Positions 9,569-19,003 of a stretch of DNA of 64,000 bases are shown here, in pieces. The notes below the pieces were generated by a model that was given only the letters and a program-made list of their open reading frames with translations, ran no database searches and was not told where the DNA came from. This DNA is from Maribacter algicola (GTDB taxonomy: Bacteria > Bacteroidota > Bacteroidia > Flavobacteriales > Flavobacteriaceae). Each line of letters opens with the position of its first letter. Position 1 is the stretch's first letter. The translations under genes were made by a program, and so were the position numbers. The stretch spans positions 1,798,001 to 1,862,000 of the forward strand of contig NZ_QUSX01000001.1 of the NCBI RefSeq assembly GCF_003933245.1, given 5' to 3'.

Positions 9569-12500
9569 TTAAAATGAAGCATTTATTCCAAAAGTAAATG
9601 TACGTGGATTTGGGAACGTCATAAAGTCGATACCCCTTGTTGGCAATTCTGCTGCGTTCAAGTTACCAGTATTTACAGTTACCTCAGGATCAATTCCACT
9701 ATAATCCGTAATTAAGAACAGATTCTGGCCAGTTAAAGAAAATCTAAGGCTTTTCAAAGCACCTTCTCCAGATAAAGGAACTTTATATCCAATAGATGCA
9801 TTTTGGAACCTTACGAAATCACCTTTTTCTAAGAATCTTGATGATACTGCTGTAGATGCTCCCGGGTCTTCACCAAGGGCAAGTACATTTTGTGTAACGT
9901 TTCTTGCAGTACCCAATTGACCTGCGTTAAAGAAGGAGTTCGCGGTGTTGTTGTAAACCGAGAAACCAAATTGTCCTGAGAAAAATGTGTTCACATCCCA
10001 GTTTTTATACCTAAAATTCAACGAAAGACCACTTGTAATATCCGGCAATGCATCTTCACCAACAAATGTTTTGTCCACATCAGGATCTCCAACGCCATTT
10101 CCATCAACATCTGTATATATTGGATTTCCAGTGCTATCAAATCCTTCGAATATAGCCATGTAATAAGAGAATAAGGAATATCCGGATTCAAAACGTTGCG
10201 CAAAAGCACCTGTTAAACCGGGACCGTTTATTGGTCCAGAGTTGATTGCTCCTGCAAAGTCTTGTATTTCATTTTGGTTATAAGAAATATTGAAGTTTGC
10301 AGAGAAATTCACATCCTGTTGTTGAATGAAATCATAACCTATGGCAAATTCAATACCTTGGTTGATTACACTCGCATCCACATTACCAAACTGGAATGGA
10401 GTTGTAGCAGGGAAAGCAGGAGGTGTACGTAATAATAAGTCTCTTGTGTCCCTGCGATATACATCAATACTACCATTCAATCGATCATTGTTGAATCCAA
10501 AATCCAATCCGACATTGTAATCCAATGTACTTTCCCATTTCAATTCAGGATTATCTGTAGCCACAATTGCCAAACCATTTTGTTGTACTACAGCATCATT
10601 GTTACTGCCAAGACCTCCAAAACGCTGTCTGGCCACAAAATTACCATAACCTAAACCGGCTTGGTTACCAGTAAGACCTGCACTTAACCTTAACTTAAGA
10701 GTCGAGGTATTTTCACCTATAAAATCCTCTTCGGCCAATTGCCAAGCAAAAGCAGCGGAAGGAAAGTAACCATATTGGTTTTCAGGTCCAAATCTAGATG
10801 AACCATCCGCCCTCATTGTAGCTGTAAAAAGATATTTGTTATTCAGCGAATAATTGATTCTTCCAAAATAAGATTGCAATTCATCAGTGTTGTCAAAAGT
10901 ATCAGCGGTAACAGCGTCTACTTTCCTTTCAAATGCATAAGGTATGTTGTCAGTAGTTGAAGAAGGGAATAATCTATTTACGACCAAATCAGATGTATTG
11001 GTTGCATAATAGAACTGTTGAAAGGACCCATCAATGGTTCCTTGAGCCTCTTTCACCGTACTTACTAAATCCCTGCCCATTTGATTTAAATCGGTTGTGC
11101 TAAATCCTCTACCGGTAGTATTCCTACCTTGGGTTCTAAAGTCTTGGTAAGCATATCCCAGAACAACATCGAGATTCGATTTTTCGAACTCCTTATTATA
11201 TGAAATGGTTGTCTCTAAGGTTTTATTATCCCTCTCAAGACTGTAATACGTTCCAAAACCCTGTCCTGAAATCCCTGGATAATTGATAATATCAGATGTT
11301 AGAACTGAGACATTTTCACTACTCGATTTATCGTATCCAGCATTCACTTTGGCAGAAATTTCAGGAGTGAATTTGTAATCCACAGAACCATTTAATAAAA
11401 ATCTGTCTGTGTTGCTGATGTTTTGTGATTCAACCAACATGTTGATTGGGTTCCTGGAAATACTTCCTGGAGGTTGAAAGGATATGCTATTGGGCCAAGT
11501 AGGATTTGCAGAATAGGTTGCACCTAAAATATCACCTTCAACACCTGCGCCGGAATTCAGCGGTGGTTGTGACCTATTTACCCTTGAAACGGATGTTTGA
11601 AGAGTTAACAATAATTTGTCGTCCAAAAATCTTTGGTTTAAATTTAATCTTCCCGTAATTCTTTCAAATTCAGATTTTTCAATGGTACCAAATTGCTTGG
11701 AGTAACCAAAAGTAGTACGAACGTTTCCTGATCCATAGTTGTTAGAATAGGAGATGTTATTATTTGTGGATGCTGCTGAACGGAATATTACCTCTTGCCA
11801 GTCTGTGTTCGATCCAAAATCGTTGGCAACTGGGTCAGCTCCATAATCCGGTAGTGCTGTTAAAAATTCATCCCTACTTAATAGGTCAAATAGTCTTACG
11901 GGCTTGGCAACGCTTAAATTTGAAGAGAATTCCCAAGATCCTTGTGAAGCTCCTTTACCACTTTTGGTGGTAATGATTACAACACCGTTTGCACCACGCG
12001 AACCATAGATGGCGGTTGCAGAGGCATCCTTCAGGATACTCATACTTTCAATATCGTTGGGGTTAAGGAAGTTTAACGGGTTACCCACCTGTCCACTGCC
12101 AGTTCCTCCGGCATTGGAACCAGTGGCTTCCGTATTTTCACCAAAAAGGGGTACTCCGTCAACAACAAAAAGAGGGTTGTTATTTGCTCTTACCGAGTTG
12201 GCTCCCCTAATGTTAATTTGAATACCAGCACCAGGCTCACCGGTTGTTTGTTGAATATTAACACCAGCGGTCTTGCCTTGAATTAATTGTTCCGGAGAGG
12301 CAATGTTTCCACCGTTGAAATCCTCGGAGGTTACGGCCGTTACAGATCCTGTAGCATCCTTTACCGTGGTAGTACCATAACCAATTATTACAACTTCTTC
12401 CAAAGCTTCAGCGTCTTCTTCCAAAGTAAAGTTTACAGTTGTTCTGCCGTTTACAGATACTTCCTGGGTTTTGTAACCTATATAGCTTACAACTAGAACG

Positions 12501-12700
12501 GCATCTTCCCCTACTGAAAGGGTGTAGTTTCCATCAAAATCAGTCTGTGTACCGTTTGTTGTTCCCTTTTCCAAAACACTTGCACCTGGCAAGGGGCCAG
12601 AAGCATCGGAAACGGTACCCGAAACTTCTTGTGCCTGATTAATGCCAAAGGTCAAAATTGCCCCAAGAACAACTAGGCTTTTTAATAGCGTAATCTTCAT
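9569..12700 (-). CDS. SusC/RagA family TonB-dependent outer membrane transporter
   Basis: The 1043-residue protein starts with a Sec signal (MKITLLKSLVVLGAILTFG, cleavage after NQAQ), then a carboxypeptidase-regulatory-like beta domain (about residues 26-105, VSGTVSDASGPLPGASV), a plug domain from about residue 112 (EEVVIIGYGTTTVKDATGSV) and the SusC signature DASATAIYGSRGANGVVII. The rest is a 22-strand beta-barrel with an aromatic C-terminus (TFGINASF). It would import oligosaccharides across the outer membrane with SusD and TonB energy. It is transcribed divergently from the LacI gene, and a LacI-type palindrome lies about 93 bases upstream of its start, so it is probably regulated together with the cytoplasmic cassette. 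Confidence 0.96.
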   Translation of the reverse strand: MKITLLKSLVVLGAILTFGINQAQEVSGTVSDASGPLPGASVLEKGTTNGTQTDFDGNYTLSVGEDAVLVVSYIGYKTQEVSVNGRTTVNFTLEEDAEALEEVVIIGYGTTTVKDATGSVTAVTSEDFNGGNIASPEQLIQGKTAGVNIQQTTGEPGAGIQINIRGANSVRANNNPLFVVDGVPLFGENTEATGSNAGGTGSGQVGNPLNFLNPNDIESMSILKDASATAIYGSRGANGVVIITTKSGKGASQGSWEFSSNLSVAKPVRLFDLLSRDEFLTALPDYGADPVANDFGSNTDWQEVIFRSAASTNNNISYSNNYGSGNVRTTFGYSKQFGTIEKSEFERITGRLNLNQRFLDDKLLLTLQTSVSRVNRSQPPLNSGAGVEGDILGATYSANPTWPNSISFQPPGSISRNPINMLVESQNISNTDRFLLNGSVDYKFTPEISAKVNAGYDKSSSENVSVLTSDIINYPGISGQGFGTYYSLERDNKTLETTISYNKEFEKSNLDVVLGYAYQDFRTQGRNTTGRGFSTTDLNQMGRDLVSTVKEAQGTIDGSFQQFYYATNTSDLVVNRLFPSSTTDNIPYAFERKVDAVTADTFDNTDELQSYFGRINYSLNNKYLFTATMRADGSSRFGPENQYGYFPSAAFAWQLAEEDFIGENTSTLKLRLSAGLTGNQAGLGYGNFVARQRFGGLGSNNDAVVQQNGLAIVATDNPELKWESTLDYNVGLDFGFNNDRLNGSIDVYRRDTRDLLLRTPPAFPATTPFQFGNVDASVINQGIEFAIGYDFIQQQDVNFSANFNISYNQNEIQDFAGAINSGPINGPGLTGAFAQRFESGYSLFSYYMAIFEGFDSTGNPIYTDVDGNGVGDPDVDKTFVGEDALPDITSGLSLNFRYKNWDVNTFFSGQFGFSVYNNTANSFFNAGQLGTARNVTQNVLALGEDPGASTAVSSRFLEKGDFVRFQNASIGYKVPLSGEGALKSLRFSLTGQNLFLITDYSGIDPEVTVNTGNLNAAELPTRGIDFMTFPNPRTFTFGINASF

Positions 12701-13058
12701 AAATTGTTAATTTAAGTTGAGTTTAATTAATTTCAAGAGTTAAAAATATGTAAAAATGTCAAAAGCACACATATAGAATCAATTATATAGTTACGAAACC
12801 GTTTTCGTGTTAATAACTTTTAAAAGGATTAAAGGTTTGTGAATCTTGAAGGTGTTAAAATATTCAATTCGTAAAAAAAATAAACCTAAAATGTGAAATT
12901 ACAATTTTAAACAAATATATGGATTTAATTTTTCTTACTCTTTTCTTGTCAAATATTTAAAGAAATCCAAAAACGTTCTATTTGAATCGGGTTTAAATTT
13001 TATTCTAAAATTTATGTAATTTGCTACCTCTGTTATTCCACCTAATACAATTTTCCAA
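12701..13058. promoter_or_regulatory. Divergent regulatory region between susC and the LacI gene
   Basis: This 358-base AT-rich gap carries no convincing gene. It holds a LacI-type palindrome at 12793-12808. On the minus strand, a CTTTTGAC box at 12758-12765 and a TAACTCTTGAAA box at 12731-12742 are weak candidates for the susC -33 and -7 elements; their spacing is about 17 bases, shorter than usual, so I hold this loosely. No good -7 box was found for the LacI gene. Confidence 0.4.
12793..12808. promoter_or_regulatory. Candidate LacI-family operator
   Basis: The 16-mer ACGAAACCGTTTTCGT has perfect 6-base inverted arms (ACGAAA/TTTCGT) around a central CCGT with the CpG core typical of LacI/GalR operators. 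It sits alone in the gap between susC and the LacI gene, about 28 bases upstream of the candidate susC -33 box. The adjacent LacI-type protein is the obvious ligand-responsive binder. Binding is inferred from position and symmetry only. Confidence 0.6.
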
Positions 13059-14075
13059 TTGAAAAGGAGAGTCACTTTAAAACAAATCGCAAAGGAATTG
13101 GAAGTATCTATATCTACGGTTTCCAAAGCATTGAAAAATAGTGAGGAAATCAGTAAGGATACGAAGGAAAAGATTCAGGCGTTCGCCAAACTTTATAATT
13201 ATAGGCCCAATAATATAGCCCTAAGTCTTAAAAATAGAAAAACAAAAAACATAGGTGTTATTATCCCGGATATTGTCCATCATTTCTTCACTACCGTTTT
13301 TAGGGGAATCGAACAATATGCAGGGGAAAAAGGATATAACGTAATGATTTGTGTTTCGGATGAGTCTTTTGAAAAGGAGGTTCTTAATATGGAACTCTTA
13401 GCCAATGGCAGCATAGATGGATTCATTATGTCCCTGTCCGCCGAAACACAGGAGAAGAATGATTATACCCATCTCAATGAGGTCTTGAAACAAGGAATTC
13501 CCCTTGTACTTTTTGATCGTGTGTCAGAGGAGGTTTTATGTGATAAGGTAATTCTCAATGATGAGGAAATAGCCTATGAGGCGGTGGAGTATATGATCCA
13601 TACAGGGAAGAGGAATATTGCCTTAATAACCACGGAGGGCTATTTCAATGTTAGTTATGACAGGGCAAAAGGGTATCAAACGGCATTACGGAAAAATGGA
13701 TTGGATTACAATGATGCATTGGTATTAACATTGCCTTATAAAAGTGAGGACGATACCGATATTTGGAACTTTTTCGAAAACAACGAAATAGATGCCGTAC
13801 TCTGCGTAAACGAAATTTTTGCGATTAAATGCATGGATGTAGTCCAAAGGCAGGGAAAGAAAGTGCCGGAGGATATTTCTTTCATTGGGTTTACCAACGG
13901 AATTTTGTCCAGATATTCAACGCCCAAGTTGACGACTGTGGCGCAGCATGGAGAGCTTATGGGCGAAACAGCCGCCAGATTGCTGATAGACCGAATAGAG
14001 AACGATTTGGAAGGAAACCATAAAACAGAAGTGATTTCCGCTACTATTATCCATAGGGAATCCACTATCAATTAG
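13059..14075 (+). CDS. LacI/GalR family transcriptional regulator
   Basis: The 338-residue protein starts at TTG (13059): the frame is closed by a stop at 13017-13019 with no ATG in between, and the HTH begins only a few residues in, so no later start fits. Residues about 4-50 form a LacI helix-turn-helix with hinge (VTLKQIAKELEVSISTVSKA, then YRPNNIALSL). Residues 60-338 form a periplasmic-binding-protein-like effector domain (NIGVIIPDIVHHFFTTVFRG; ISFIGFTNG). It is divergent from susC and 14 bases ahead of the beta-phosphoglucomutase gene. It likely senses a maltose-type sugar or sugar phosphate and controls both transcription units; the effector is inferred. Confidence 0.93.
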   Translation: MKRRVTLKQIAKELEVSISTVSKALKNSEEISKDTKEKIQAFAKLYNYRPNNIALSLKNRKTKNIGVIIPDIVHHFFTTVFRGIEQYAGEKGYNVMICVSDESFEKEVLNMELLANGSIDGFIMSLSAETQEKNDYTHLNEVLKQGIPLVLFDRVSEEVLCDKVILNDEEIAYEAVEYMIHTGKRNIALITTEGYFNVSYDRAKGYQTALRKNGLDYNDALVLTLPYKSEDDTDIWNFFENNEIDAVLCVNEIFAIKCMDVVQRQGKKVPEDISFIGFTNGILSRYSTPKLTTVAQHGELMGETAARLLIDRIENDLEGNHKTEVISATIIHRESTIN

Positions 14076-14076
14076 T

Positions 14077-14084
14077 TACTTTTG
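14077..14084 (+). promoter_or_regulatory. Candidate -7 box (TACTTTTG) for the beta-phosphoglucomutase gene
   Basis: TACTTTTG matches the Bacteroidota -7 consensus TAnnTTTG and starts two bases after the LacI stop codon. The ATG at 14090 is only 6 bases downstream, so a transcript from here would have almost no 5' leader. No convincing -33 TTTG was seen. A chance match is possible. Confidence 0.35.
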
Positions 14085-14089
14085 CCGGC

Positions 14090-14743
14090 ATGGAAAAAAA
14101 GGGATTTATTTTTGATTTGGACGGTGTTATCGTGGATACGGCCAAATATCATTACCTAGCTTGGAAAAAATTGGCCAATGAATTGGGTTTTGACTTTACC
14201 TTGGAGCAAAATGAACTTTTTAAGGGGGTTAGCCGAAAGCGTTGTCTTGAGATACTTTTGGAAATTGGAAAAGTTAATGCCAGTAGGGAGCAGTTTGACC
14301 GTTGGATGGTCGAAAAAAACAAGGATTATTTGGACTATATTGAAAAAATGGACGCATCGGAGATTTTACCCGATGTACCGCGTGTCCTGGAATTTCTAAA
14401 AAACAAGAAGGTTCCAATCGCTTTGGGATCTGCAAGTAAAAATGCTAGACCCATCTTGGAAAAAGTTGGTCTTTTGCCTTTTTTTGATGTCATTGTTGAT
14501 GGCAATAATGTTACAAAGGCAAAACCGGATCCGGAAGTTTTCTTGATCGCCGCCTCAAATCTTCAAGTAGTACCCCAGAATTGTGTGGTGTTTGAAGATG
14601 CGGTTGCTGGCATAAAAGCAGCCAACAACGCCATAATGACAAGTATAGGTATTGGGGATTCGAATACCTTGACCGAAGCGAACTATAATTTCAACGATTT
14701 CACGGAAATGACCGATGATTTTTTGAACAGCTTGCTGCAATAA
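14090..14743 (+). CDS. pgmB: Beta-phosphoglucomutase (HAD superfamily)
   Basis: The 217-residue protein has the HAD motif I FDLDGVIVDTAKYHYLAW, with nucleophile and acid/base Asp (FDLDG, D9 and D11) typical of beta-phosphoglucomutase, a helical cap domain (about residues 15-90), motif II GSASKN, motif III Lys in KPDPEVF and motif IV VFEDAVAGI. It converts beta-glucose 1-phosphate to glucose 6-phosphate through a 1,6-bisphosphate intermediate. This is exactly the product made by the inverting GH65 phosphorylase encoded next, so the two form a cytosolic disaccharide phosphorolysis route. The gene is 14 bases after the LacI gene and 55 before GH65. Confidence 0.93.
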   Translation: MEKKGFIFDLDGVIVDTAKYHYLAWKKLANELGFDFTLEQNELFKGVSRKRCLEILLEIGKVNASREQFDRWMVEKNKDYLDYIEKMDASEILPDVPRVLEFLKNKKVPIALGSASKNARPILEKVGLLPFFDVIVDGNNVTKAKPDPEVFLIAASNLQVVPQNCVVFEDAVAGIKAANNAIMTSIGIGDSNTLTEANYNFNDFTEMTDDFLNSLLQ

Positions 14744-14798
14744 ATCGGCTGTATAGGCCAACTAAGAATAGACAAAAATTTTATCCCAATAATAATAT

Positions 14799-17105
14799 AT
14801 GAATCAGGATTACATACGACCTAACGAGTGGTCCATTATAGAGGAAGGTTTTGATGCGGAAAGGGTAAAATCCTCTGAAAGTCTCTTCAGTATAGGAAAT
14901 GGGGCCATGGGACAACGGGCCAATTTCGAGGAAACCTATTCCGGGGAAACGTTCCAGGGTAGTTATATTGCAGGTGTCTACTACCCAGATAAAACCCGTG
15001 TGGGCTGGTGGAAAAATGGTTATCCGGAGTACTTCGCCAAAGTATTGAACGCGCCTAACTGGATTGGTATAAAGGTGCTTGTAAATGGGACTGAACTCGA
15101 TTTGGCTACCTGTAAAAAGGTATCGGTTTTCAAGCGTGAATTGAATATGCTAGAGGGTTGGTACAAAAGAAGCTTTGAAGCTGTTTTACCCAACGACGCC
15201 CAAGTTGAGGTCCACATTACCAGATTCCTAAGTTTGGAATTGGACGAGGTGGGTGCCATTTCATTTGACATATCCCTAAAAAATATGGATGGTGAAGTAA
15301 CCTTCATTCCCTATTTGGATAGTGGAATAACCAATGAGGATAGCAATTGGGACGACAAATTCTGGAATACTACCAAGGTGTCCTCATCGGGCAACAGGGC
15401 CTTTATTGAAGCCCACACCATGAAGACGCATTTCAAGACCTGCACTTTCATGCAGGCAAGTTTGGATTACAAGGGTGTTTCGATTCCCGGAACTTTGGAA
15501 ACATCCACGGATACCTTTGTATCCTTGCAATTTTCGCAGAAAGTCTTAAAAGGGGAGAAACTGACCCTCACAAAATTTGGGGGATATACCGTTTCCAGAA
15601 ACCATCCCGAGGATGCACTGGTAGATGCGGCCAATGAGGCATTGGACAAAGCTACCAATCTTGGTTTTGAAAACTTATTGGAAAAGCAAAAAGAGGCCTG
15701 GGCACGGATTTGGGAAATGAGCGATATCAACATCCAAGGTGATATAAAGGCGCAGCAGGGAATTCGGTTCAATATTTTTCAATTGAACCAAACCTATTTA
15801 GGAACGGATTCCAGACTGAACATAGGTCCAAAAGGATTTACAGGAGAAAAATATGGGGGTAGTACGTATTGGGATACCGAAGCCTACTGTATACCATTCT
15901 ATATGGCCACGAAGGACGAAATGGTTGCCCGGAAATTATTGAAATATAGGTATAACCATTTGGAAAAAGCCATTGAGAACGCAGAGAAACTCGGGTTTAC
16001 CAATGGGGCTGCCCTATATCCCATGGTGACCATGAACGGTGAGGAGTGCCATAACGAATGGGAAATAACATTCGAGGAAATCCACAGAAACGGTGCCATC
16101 GCATTTGCTATTTATAATTACTACCGATATACGGGGGATTACTCCTATATTCCAGAGATGGGCTTGGAAGTGCTCATTGGTATTGCCCGTTTTTGGCACC
16201 AACGAGCGAATTTTTCCACCCTCAGGAACAAATTTGTCATTTTGGGGGTAACCGGTCCCAACGAATATGAAAATAATGTCAACAACAATTGGTACACCAA
16301 TTACTTGGCCCAGTGGTGTATCCAATTTGCCCTGGAACAATTGACCAAGGTAAAGGAAGGATATCCGGAGGATTACAAAAGGATAATGGGCAAGACCAAC
16401 CTTACGCCTACCGAATGTGATGCCTGGAAAAAAGTGGCGGATTCCATGTATTTCCCTTATTCGGAGGAATATGGCGTCTACCTGCAACAGGATGGATTCT
16501 TGGACAAGGATTTGGTCAAGGTAAGCGATTTGGAACGATCGGAACGGCCCATTAACCAAAAGTGGAGCTGGGACCGTATTCTACGATCGCCGTATATAAA
16601 ACAAGCCGATGTGCTTCAAGGCTTCTACTTTTTTGAGGATCATTTTACAACGGATGAACTGGAAAAGCATTTTGATTTTTACGAACCGTTCACCGTGCAC
16701 GAATCTTCCTTATCACCTTGTGTGCATAGTATCCAAGCGGCAAAATTGGGAAGAATGGAACAGGCGTATACGTTTTACCTTAGAACTTCCAGATTGGATT
16801 TGGACGATTATAACAAGGAAGTTGAGGAAGGACTCCATATAACCTCCATGGCAGGTACCTGGATGAGCATCGTTGAAGGTTTTGGGGGTATGCGTGTGGT
16901 CAATGATACACTTTCCTTTGAGCCCCGCATACCCAAGCAATGGGACGCTTATTCCTTTAAAGTGAATTTTAGGAACCGCATCATCAAGGTTAAGGTCGCT
17001 TCCAACGAATTGACCTTTGAACTGAACGGGGACAACGGAATTTCCATTCTGGTGCGAGGTAAAGCACATGAGTTATTGCCCAAAATGCCCTTAAATGTTA
17101 ACTAA
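14799..17105 (+). CDS. Glycoside hydrolase family 65 disaccharide phosphorylase (probable maltose phosphorylase)
   Basis: The 768-residue protein has the GH65 layout: N-terminal beta-sandwich (about 1-270), linker helices, (alpha/alpha)6 barrel with YWDTEAYCIPFY and the catalytic segment NEWEITFEEIHRNG near residue 420-433 (general acid Glu), then a C-terminal beta-sheet cap. No signal peptide, so it is cytoplasmic. Family members phosphorolyse maltose, trehalose, kojibiose or nigerose with inversion to beta-glucose 1-phosphate. Maltose is the likeliest substrate given the neighbouring beta-phosphoglucomutase and GH13 enzyme, but specificity cannot be read from the sequence. It is part of the LacI-pgmB-GH65-GH13 cassette. 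Confidence 0.92.
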   Translation: MNQDYIRPNEWSIIEEGFDAERVKSSESLFSIGNGAMGQRANFEETYSGETFQGSYIAGVYYPDKTRVGWWKNGYPEYFAKVLNAPNWIGIKVLVNGTELDLATCKKVSVFKRELNMLEGWYKRSFEAVLPNDAQVEVHITRFLSLELDEVGAISFDISLKNMDGEVTFIPYLDSGITNEDSNWDDKFWNTTKVSSSGNRAFIEAHTMKTHFKTCTFMQASLDYKGVSIPGTLETSTDTFVSLQFSQKVLKGEKLTLTKFGGYTVSRNHPEDALVDAANEALDKATNLGFENLLEKQKEAWARIWEMSDINIQGDIKAQQGIRFNIFQLNQTYLGTDSRLNIGPKGFTGEKYGGSTYWDTEAYCIPFYMATKDEMVARKLLKYRYNHLEKAIENAEKLGFTNGAALYPMVTMNGEECHNEWEITFEEIHRNGAIAFAIYNYYRYTGDYSYIPEMGLEVLIGIARFWHQRANFSTLRNKFVILGVTGPNEYENNVNNNWYTNYLAQWCIQFALEQLTKVKEGYPEDYKRIMGKTNLTPTECDAWKKVADSMYFPYSEEYGVYLQQDGFLDKDLVKVSDLERSERPINQKWSWDRILRSPYIKQADVLQGFYFFEDHFTTDELEKHFDFYEPFTVHESSLSPCVHSIQAAKLGRMEQAYTFYLRTSRLDLDDYNKEVEEGLHITSMAGTWMSIVEGFGGMRVVNDTLSFEPRIPKQWDAYSFKVNFRNRIIKVKVASNELTFELNGDNGISILVRGKAHELLPKMPLNVN

Positions 17106-17128
17106 GACCCCGTATTTTTTGGGGGGTC
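17106..17128 (+). other. Intercistronic hairpin between GH65 and GH13 genes
   Basis: GACCCC (17106-17111) pairs with GGGGTC (17123-17128) across an 11-base T-rich loop, directly after the GH65 stop codon. No T-run follows the stem, so it is not a standard intrinsic terminator for the plus strand. It could be a processing or 3'-end-stabilising structure that tunes the two enzymes' relative expression; this is inference. Confidence 0.4.
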
Positions 17129-17157
17129 CGACGATTTGTTGGAAATAGGAAATTGAA

Positions 17158-18927
17158 ATGCAAGGAAAAATCGTAATCTACCACGTTTTTACCCGACTTT
17201 TTGGGAATACCAACACTACCAATAAACCCTGGGGAACCATCGAGGAAAATGGGGTGGGCAAGTTTGCGGATTTTACCGATAAGGCCTTATCGGAAATCAA
17301 AAAGCTTGGCGTGTCGCACATTTGGTATACCGGTGTTCCGCATCACGCCGTAATCAGGGATTACACGGCCTATGGTATTTCAAATGACGACCCCAACGTG
17401 GTTAAAGGGCGCGCAGGTTCCCCCTATGCCGTAAAGGATTATTACAATGTGAATCCGGATTTGGCCCTGGACCCTGCAAAAAGGTTGCAGGAATATAAAG
17501 AGCTAATAAATAGGACCCATGCCCATGGTATGAAGGTCATCATGGATATTGTGCCCAATCATGTAGCCCGGGATTATCAAGGTATCTCCAACCCCAATGG
17601 TGTACGCAGTTTTGGTGCCGATGATGATACCAGTAAAGAGTATCAAAAAAATAATAATTTTTACTATATCCCCGGCGCCCGTTTTGAAGTGCCGGATTGG
17701 AGGGATGGCTATAAGCCCTTGGGCGGTGAACGGCATATATCCATAGGAACGCTCAAGGAAAATCCGGCCAAATGGACAGGGAACGGTTCCAGAAGTCCCA
17801 AGCCCGATATGAACGACTGGTACGAAACAGTCCGCGTAAATTACGGTGTAAAACCCGATGGCGGTTTGGATTTCGACCTTCTTCCGTATGATTTTGGGGA
17901 CAAAGATTTTAAGGAACACTTCCGATTTTGGCAGCATATGGATGTGCCAGATTCTTGGATAAAATTTAGGGACATTGCCTTGTACTGGATGGATTTTGGT
18001 GTGGATGGATTTCGATATGACATGGCCGAAATGGTTCCAGTGGAATTTTGGAGCTTTATGAACTCCTACATCAAAATGCGAAATGAGGATGCTTTCTTAA
18101 TGGCTGAAGTCTATAATCCTGATCTTTACAGAACCTTTATTCACAAAGGAAAAATGGATTATTTATACGATAAGGTCGATTTTTATGACGGTCTCAAACA
18201 TATCATGAAAGGCTATGGTTGGTCCGATCATATTCCCGTAGTACAGAACAATCTCAAGGATATTGAACATCACATGCTCCATTTCTTGGAAAACCATGAT
18301 GAACAGCGTATTGCGAGTCCGGAATTTGTAGGCAAGGCCGAAATAGCAAAACCCGCAATGGTGGTTTCCGCCACGATCAGTACTTCCCCCACCATGATCT
18401 ATTTCGGGCAGGAAGTGGGGGAGCCCGCAGCCGAAAATCCCGGATTTGGAAGTGCCTCAAGGACTTCCATTTTTGATTATGTGGGTGTTCCACATCATCA
18501 GAGATGGGTAAACAATAAAAAATTCGATGGGGGTCAATTAACCCAACAGGAGCGGGATTTGCGTGATTTTTACCGGAGACTTTTGAATTTCACCTTGGAA
18601 AGCGAAGCCCTAATGGGAAAATATAGGGAAATTCATTTTTACAACAAGGAGCGTACAAAAGGTTATAACCATAGGGTGCTTTCGTACGTGCGATGGTCCG
18701 GAAATCAGAAATTGGTTATCGTCCTTAATTTTGATGTGACCGATTCCTTTTCGTTTGATTTAAAAGTTCCAAAGGAGATTTTGGAGCAGTGGAAATTGAA
18801 GGAAGGAACCTATGAAATAAAGGATGCTCTCTACGGTATTAGAAATAAATTAAACATTATTGCAGGAGAAGGCCATATAGAAGTGTCTCTTGAACCATTG
18901 GAATCCTTTATTTTTGAAATTTTATAG
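17158..18927 (+). CDS. Glycoside hydrolase family 13 alpha-amylase-type enzyme (cytoplasmic)
   Basis: The 589-residue protein is a GH13 (beta/alpha)8 enzyme: region I MDIVPNHVARDY, region II with the nucleophile Asp in DGFRYDMAE (near residue 288), region III acid/base Glu in LMAEVYNP (near 317), region IV LENHDEQR (near 381). A C-terminal beta domain follows. There is no signal peptide, so unlike surface SusG-type amylases it should act inside the cell (or periplasm only by an unseen route), shortening imported malto-oligosaccharides. It is 52 bases after the GH65 gene. The exact subfamily and whether it hydrolyses or transfers glucosyl units cannot be settled here. Confidence 0.92.
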   Translation: MQGKIVIYHVFTRLFGNTNTTNKPWGTIEENGVGKFADFTDKALSEIKKLGVSHIWYTGVPHHAVIRDYTAYGISNDDPNVVKGRAGSPYAVKDYYNVNPDLALDPAKRLQEYKELINRTHAHGMKVIMDIVPNHVARDYQGISNPNGVRSFGADDDTSKEYQKNNNFYYIPGARFEVPDWRDGYKPLGGERHISIGTLKENPAKWTGNGSRSPKPDMNDWYETVRVNYGVKPDGGLDFDLLPYDFGDKDFKEHFRFWQHMDVPDSWIKFRDIALYWMDFGVDGFRYDMAEMVPVEFWSFMNSYIKMRNEDAFLMAEVYNPDLYRTFIHKGKMDYLYDKVDFYDGLKHIMKGYGWSDHIPVVQNNLKDIEHHMLHFLENHDEQRIASPEFVGKAEIAKPAMVVSATISTSPTMIYFGQEVGEPAAENPGFGSASRTSIFDYVGVPHHQRWVNNKKFDGGQLTQQERDLRDFYRRLLNFTLESEALMGKYREIHFYNKERTKGYNHRVLSYVRWSGNQKLVIVLNFDVTDSFSFDLKVPKEILEQWKLKEGTYEIKDALYGIRNKLNIIAGEGHIEVSLEPLESFIFEIL

Positions 18928-18969
18928 TCTATGTAAGGATACATCCCAAGAACTTTCTGGCGGGTTACT

Positions 18970-18977
18970 TATATTTG
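18970..18977 (+). promoter_or_regulatory. Candidate -7 box (TATATTTG) for the GDPD lipoprotein gene
   Basis: TATATTTG is a full match to TAnnTTTG, 26 bases before the ATG at 19004 and 42 bases after the GH13 stop. It suggests that the GDPD-flavoprotein-DUF1697 group can be transcribed independently of the sugar cassette. No clear -33 TTTG at the expected distance. Confidence 0.4.
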
Positions 18978-19003
18978 ACTGATAAAACAGATATATAGAG
19001 CAA

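Noticed and set aside
12935..13126. Minus-strand open frame overlapping the LacI gene start
   Set aside because: It overlaps the regulator's HTH coding region and the regulatory gap, and has no protein-like features.
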